Assembly: GCA_050084985.1 (NCBI GenBank)
Contig: JBITNC010000001.1
Span: forward strand, 47,492,001-47,556,000
Direction: 5' to 3'
Source: Nageia nagi
Taxonomy: Eukaryota > Pinophyta
DNA length: 64,000 bases
The number at the start of each line of letters is the position of its first letter. Position 1 is the stretch's first letter. The position numbers and the translations under genes were made by a program. Positions 58,641 through 64,000 of this stretch are shown in pieces. The notes below the pieces were generated by a model. It searched no databases. It was not told the origin of the DNA and worked only from the letters and a program-made list of their open reading frames with translations.

Positions 58641-61600
58641 GTAGCTACAAGATGGCCCACTCCTACATCCACATGGTCAAGGACATTGATCCCCTTGGGA
58701 TAGGTTGATCTACAATAGTGCCTATAGTAGGTGCTTAATGATTTAGATTAAGAGGCAATGAGGGTGTGCACATGGTGATGCTAGCTCATCAAGGTATGGT
58801 TAGTACCAATGGTACTAGAGACCTCTAAGATAACTTCCATAACATGAAAAATATTGAAGAGTGTAGCCAGATACTAGTGCAATGAGGGCCACTCTAAGAG
58901 GTAGCCCACATAGAGTGCAAGGAGATAGATAAGGGTTGAGATAGAGGTAGGTACTAGCATGGGCAAGCCTATGAGATGTTCTATCTCATAGGTCATTGGT
59001 AGATTTTTTGGGTCTCCTCCCTTAGTTGGATAGAGTAAAGTTATGATAGAGAATATCCCTTTAGAAGCATAGGGCAAGGGATAGGGGGAGACTAGCACTC
59101 TCCCTAGTAGACATTGAATATGGGATGACCCTACATCTTAGGGGCACAGGAGGACATGGTAGATAAATTTTGGATACTATGTATTTTTGGTACCATAATG
59201 TACACAACGATTTACACATGATACACTACTAATGTATATGCATTTTGAAAAATATTGTACCTATGTTTTGACAAACATTTTGTACTTATGGATACTAGAC
59301 TATGTATTTTGTATATTTTTTTCATATGCATGACGATGGATTTGATGTGTATGTGTTTATGATATGATTCTATATGATATATGTCTAACTATTGATGTGA
59401 TGGATTCATGTGTAGCTTTATATGTATGGATGTATGCTTTCTGGTACATTTATGTTTATGATACAATGTATGAACTTGTGTATGTATGGATGATGCATAA
59501 TGAATGGTAATTATATACACACTTGTTGATAAATGCATAAAAAGAACCATGAATCTACACATATAATTATGTAATGACATATGAATGGATAAAAATAAAC
59601 TTGCATGCATAATCACACAAAGGAAAATGAACTTGATGCTTAAACCCGTATGAAAAAATGAACATGAATGGCAAAGTGAATAAACCATAATAAAATGCAT
59701 AAAAAGATAACAAAAGACAATAATACATAATGCAAGATAATAAAACATGTAATGTAAAAGATAAAAACATGCATGACACATGAGAAAAGATAAAATAAGA
59801 AATAAACAATGTAAGATTATATAATGAAACATGTAATATAAAAAATAGAAATATGTATAAAAGATAATAAAAATGATGAGACACAATAATAATATGGATC
59901 AAAGCACATAAATAGATACACAATGTTAAGCAAGAAAGAAAAATGAACCACATATGATACATATTGAAAGACTAAAAATAATGATGATGATGAATATATA
60001 CTACAAGAAAAATCAAAGTGATCAATAGTCATGATAAAAGGTGAAATAAAACAAGTTATCATGCTACCAAAAATTCAACAAAAGTGCATAAAATAAGGTA
60101 GGGTACATGCCCCATGGGCACCCCCTAAGTAATCAATTTATACCCATTATCATAAGTACAAACACAAACCATGCCTACATATTATGTGGATGCAACCAAA
60201 ATGGACCAAAACAAGACAATTGCAAAATTAGCATTTTTGAAAAAGTGAAAAATTGTGAACTTTAATAGATGATAACTAGTAACCACTATGACAATTTGGA
60301 GAACTAGATTGAAAATATGATAGAAAATAATTTGATCTAATAGTAGGACTAAATGATTTAAAAATGGAATTCATTTGACTTATTTTCAAAATCAAAACAG
60401 AAGGTTACTTGGCCCAAGGTGACCACCCTTTCGTGCTCACTAAAAGTGCACTATTTTAAGTAACCTAACAAATGGCTTGCAAAAATTGACAAGATGATGA
60501 AGTTAGGCTATAAAAATTGACATGCTAATTGAATTTAGATCATAATAGGTTAAGAACTAATAGTTTTGAAAATTGGCATGATTTGCTATGTTTAAAATTG
60601 CAAAACCAAAGCCAACTTTTCAAGGTACCAAATTTCAAGACCTATGTACTAGAACCAAAATGGACTAAAATATGGTTATGAAATGATTTAAAATGGTATT
60701 ATATGACATAATAAGACCTTATAAGGTACAATATGAATGATTTATAAGTCATTAACAATATTATAATGGCAATTTGCTAAGATGATCATGTGCACATGTG
60801 TGTCAAGCCTACTTTGAACCTAAAACAAATGGGTGAGATGTGACATGATATGGATGAAATTGACTTTATAGGACTACCAGTATGAATGTGAAACTAAGGA
60901 AAGGAACTGTTCACTAAACCAACATGGTTACACTAATTTTCAAAAGCCAAATAAAATGCAATTTTGACAAAATGACCAATGTACAAACCTGGCAAAAAAT
61001 GAAATAAATGAAATAAAGGCGCAAAATGATAATAAATAGGAAATCAAAATTACTTGAATTGAAGCAAAAAATGATCAAATAAACTCAATTAGAATAAAAC
61101 ACCCACAAATGATAAGGATTAATGAGGTGGCATCAATGCATGTTCACTAATATCACAAGTTACAATAATCTCGTATGGTTTTTCCCTCATAAACCTTGCT
61201 CGTCTACAGTATATGATCAATCCCAAGGGAATGATTTTAAGGAAACTCAATTTTAACTAATACCCAAGTGGGTTATATCATAATTAAGAAACTATGGATC
61301 ATGTATGGTGACAAGTGACATATAAAATGGACATGCAAAAAATATCATTGATGAGGACCTTACATGATCAAGATGCAATGGAACCGACTCACCAAGCAAG
61401 ACAAATGACACTAATACAAATGAAAGTATGATAAAATTGTAATGAAAGTAACAACTTGGTAGATATAGGTTATTTTGATTTACTGAATCCCACTCATGTT
61501 TAGGACTATGCTTACTTTTTTATGGAATAAATATAATGTGCAATAGTATCGACCTATATGAGGATCAAGAGTGGTAAAAAATGAAATGATAAATGCAAAG

Positions 61601-62029
61601 TATTAACAAGTGATGAGAAGATACAATGATATAAGGAATGACACATGATAGGAGGGAGATGAGTGACTTGTAGTTTCCATGCACTCAAAAAAGATAGGAT
61701 GAAATTAAAATGTGGAGAACCATCTGAGTATTAACTCCCAATGATATGATCAAAAAGGAAGTAAAGTGATGAGATAAAGAAAGTGGTACAAGGTGTAAGT
61801 ACAAGGAAATACCTACACGTAAGATACCCTTTGTAACTTATGATAAAGTAGATGAGAGACTAGATCAAGATGACATGCTATGACAAACAAAGCGATGATA
61901 ACAACATGTTATGCAAGATCAAATGAACACAAACCAACAATCAAGTAAGCACAAATAGATATGAACAAGGAACAAACTATATATAATGGATGGAGATGGA
62001 TGATGTTGATAGGATCAAGCTATTTCCAT
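58641..62029. other. Inner part of the Tat/PMD element, non-coding
   Basis: Continues the DNA interrupted at about 47105. 58640-59160 is less AT-rich with a minus-strand coding-like stretch (EIEHLIGLPMLVPTSISTLI at 58900-58980), not recognised. 59160-59520 is ATGTAT-rich. 59560-62029 is strongly A- and GATAA-rich on +, which opens long minus-strand frames of Phe, Tyr, Ile and Ser that are not genes. Confidence 0.5.
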
Positions 62030-62780
62030 CCATATAAATATGATAAATAGTAAGTGCCTATGTCAAATTTCCTCTTAACAATGTAAGGCTTTAACCAATC
62101 TAGTACAAACTTGTTTCGAAGAGACCACTCAAGGTGTAAGGCCCTAACCAATCCAGTGGCATGATTGCTTTTGCACCATAGACTAATGAGAAGGGGGTGG
62201 CCCATGTAGGTATCCTAATACTGGTATGATAGGCCCATAAAGCACATGGGAGACACTTATGCCAATTTTTATGGTTATCACTAACCATATTTTATAGGAC
62301 TGTGACTATGATTTTGTTGGATGCCTCCACTTGACCTTTACCTTGGGGTTAATATGGTGTGGAGTAGGAATGCTAATTATTATAATCATTACACAATATT
62401 GTCACTTGCTAATTCTTGAAATAAAGTCCATTATTTGATATGATCTTATGGGGAATACCAAACCTATGTATAATATGCATGTCAGTGAATTCAACAATCT
62501 TAGGATCCATAGTGGACACAAGTGGCTCAACCTTGATCCACTTGGTGAAATACTTTGTTGTGGTGATAATAAACTTATGGCCACCTAAAGAGGGAGGTAC
62601 AAACTTCCCTACTAGATTAAATTCCATTATGCAAAAGACCACATAAACTAGATAGGATTAAGTTCATGAGTAGGTAGATTATGCAAGTGAGAATGCTATT
62701 GACACTTAACATATTTCTTGACATATTTTTAACAATCTCATTCCATGATAGGACAATAGTACCTCATTTTGAGAATACAT
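62030..62780 (-). pseudogene. Tat-type integrase of the element at the right edge
   Basis: From right to left: MEFNLVGKFVPPSLGGHKFI, TKYFTKWIKVEPL and FGIPHKIISNNGLYFKN (expected DNG) at 62409-62642, a gap, then NHKNWHKCLPCALWAYHTSI and WATPFSLVYGAKAIMPLDWL at 62150-62288. The WAY-TS-R-TG-TPFSLVYG-EA-LP block is typical of Tat/Athila integrases. The second catalytic Asp has become Asn (ISNNG). Orientation and order agree with the RNase H domains to its right. Confidence 0.9.
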
Positions 62781-63079
62781 TTGGCAATGGTAATTTCATT
62801 AAAGTTCCCACCATATATGTCATTATGAAAAGTATATATAGCAATAAACTGGTCATAAAGCTCTAAAAAATGTAAAATAACTCCATCATATGATTATTTG
62901 TAGACAACATATCCTAAAATAGCATAACACGAAGCCTTTTACTTGAACATCCATTTTTTACCTATAGATAAGTTAGGAGGTAAGGCATTCTAGTTTAAAT
63001 ACTTATGCAATTATTTATACCACAAGTCACATGGCTGAATAGTGATCTCATTAAATGAAATTGAAGGTAAACTCTAAGC

Positions 63080-63560
63080 TAAAGGTGCCTTAAGGGTAGA
63101 CTCCTTCAAAGTCACTATCTTCATATGCTAAATGTGTCTATGAGGATTGTATGGAAGTGACCTTAAGGATACCTTGGTGTCCAAAAATCTATTGGATGAT
63201 TGAGGGGATGCCTCAATTTTGTATGCTTTAAACTATTTTAGTAACCTCAATACCATATCTTGATAGACATTTAAGAGCTCATTATGATATTGGTAGATGC
63301 CCATAATCTAATTTACAACCAACTGAGAGTATCCATAGATGAGAAGTCTTTTAAACTTTAACTCAATGGTTATCTTAAGTCCCAAGATCAATGCCTCATA
63401 CTTTGGGTTTTTATTAGTGCATGGAAAGTTGAGTTTGACAAAGTAAGGAATAGGGACCCCCTAGGGGATAAAGAAGACCACTTTGACCCCTCCCCTTGTT
63501 CACATCTTGAACCATCAAAGTACATCGTAATATCATCATCCTCTTAGGTATCCACTACTT
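63080..63560 (-). pseudogene. Archaeal-type RNase H (aRNH) of the right-edge Tat element
   Basis: YFDGSRCEQGEG near 63490-63525, then a frame change, NPKYEALILGLKITIELKF near 63350-63405, LIYGYSQLVV near 63310-63340, and YHNELLNVYQDM. Catalytic Asp (YFDG) and Glu (YEAL) are kept; the third position is GYS instead of GDS. Together with the next domain it shows the double RNase H of Tat elements. Confidence 0.88.
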
Positions 63561-63599
63561 ACTCCATCTCATCAATTTTAAACATACCCTTATCAAGGA

Positions 63600-64000
63600 G
63601 GGTGATCTCAAGAGGGATAACATCCTGAATAGGTACCTCAACCAAATTGATCTGCTATGACCTGACCCTTAACTAACTCTTGGCTAATGAAGACTAAGTC
63701 AAAATTTGATAGGAATATGATCCACTTGGTGATACACATATTTTGGTATGCTTTAATCACCATATATTTTAATTAATTTGCTCTAGAAATTACATAGGTG
63801 GTGTGATTGAACATGTAATGTTAGAGTTTCTTATCCATAAAGAATACTGCAAGGCAAACCTTATCTATGTAGACATATGTAAGCACATAATCGACCAATG
63901 TAAGATTAAGGTAATAAATGGTCTACTCCCTAACTTGCTCATTCTTCTGAGCTAGCATGAATCCTAAAGCAAAGTCAATAGCTAAAAGATATAAGTGGAA
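63600..64000 (-). pseudogene. RNase H of the right-edge Tat element, runs off window
   Basis: ALGFMLAQKNEQV at about 63930-63970, TIYYLNLTLVDYVLTYVYID, VCLAVFFMDKKL-HYMFNHTT, YVISRAN-LKYMV, and KWIIFLSNFDLVFISQE near 63690-63740, followed by the KGQVIADQ linker. RT would lie beyond 64000. Confidence 0.88.

Noticed and set aside
59389-60062. Overlapping minus-strand frames up to 165 codons, rich in Phe, Tyr, Ile and Cys, looking like a membrane protein
   Set aside because: They arise from a GATAA- and ATGA-rich, stop-poor complementary strand. Three overlapping frames are open at once, which indicates composition and not selection.
1-64000. tRNA or rRNA genes
   Set aside because: No cloverleaf with a standard T-loop or conserved rRNA block was seen by eye; a tRNAscan run would settle it.

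Overview
The window looks like intergenic DNA of a large plant genome. It is very AT-rich and almost every recognisable coding trace is a decayed plant transposable element: Ty1/copia, Ty3/gypsy of the Tat type, a LINE, a CACTA (TNP2) transposon and a plant-mobile-domain gene. The integrase style (GEINPNSSG followed by HKW) and the low-density, heavily mutated retroelements would fit a gymnosperm or another giant-genome plant, but the species cannot be fixed from this sequence. I see no intact host gene, tRNA, rRNA or CRISPR array. Every large coding trace is broken by stops and frameshifts, so coordinates of pseudogenes mark homology, not open frames.

Layout. 1-1830: 3' end of a copia element on +. 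1920-2960: C-terminal end of a LINE on + (zinc-binding and RNase H parts). 3190-11634: one structurally complete Tat-type gypsy element on the minus strand, with two LTRs (3195-3826 and 11021-11629), an AAAAG target-site duplication, gag, protease, RT, two RNase H domains and integrase. 11635-16430: AT-rich DNA with two strong hairpins. 16430-20971: gag of a second Tat-like element on + followed by a 2.7 kb ATCAT-rich tail with nested tandem repeats and an inserted LTR-like segment. 22690-23455: a lone gypsy integrase on minus. 25842-30376: telomere-like GGGTTA/GGGGTTA repeats running into three nearly identical 1391-bp tandem units. 30395-32343: exon-like and SET-like traces cut by a 970-bp terminal-inverted-repeat element. 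32640-34006: CACTA TNP2 remnant, interrupted by a roughly 2.07-kb LTR (34007-36079) with a Met-type primer site. 36100-45900: mostly unclassified, with several short tandem duplications. 45900-46930: plant-mobile-domain (PMD) pseudogene on +. 47106-58640: a nest of related copia material on minus (LTRs, gag, integrase, RT, RNase H), including an LTR with an internal 290-bp duplication and a pair of inverted arms of about 780 bp. 62030-64000: Tat-type integrase and two RNase H domains on minus, running off the window.

How the parts fit. The PMD gene (+) lies downstream of and antisense to the Tat pol at 62030-64000 (-). The best reading is one large Tat element that carries an antisense PMD gene between pol and its 3' end, later invaded by the copia cluster. 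The most interesting signals are that arrangement, the fresh 1391-bp triplication joined at telomere-like motifs, the palindrome kept by paired changes in diverged LTRs, the inverted arms that both keep a 60-codon frame, and the 970-bp inverted-repeat element built on two tandem 345-bp units.
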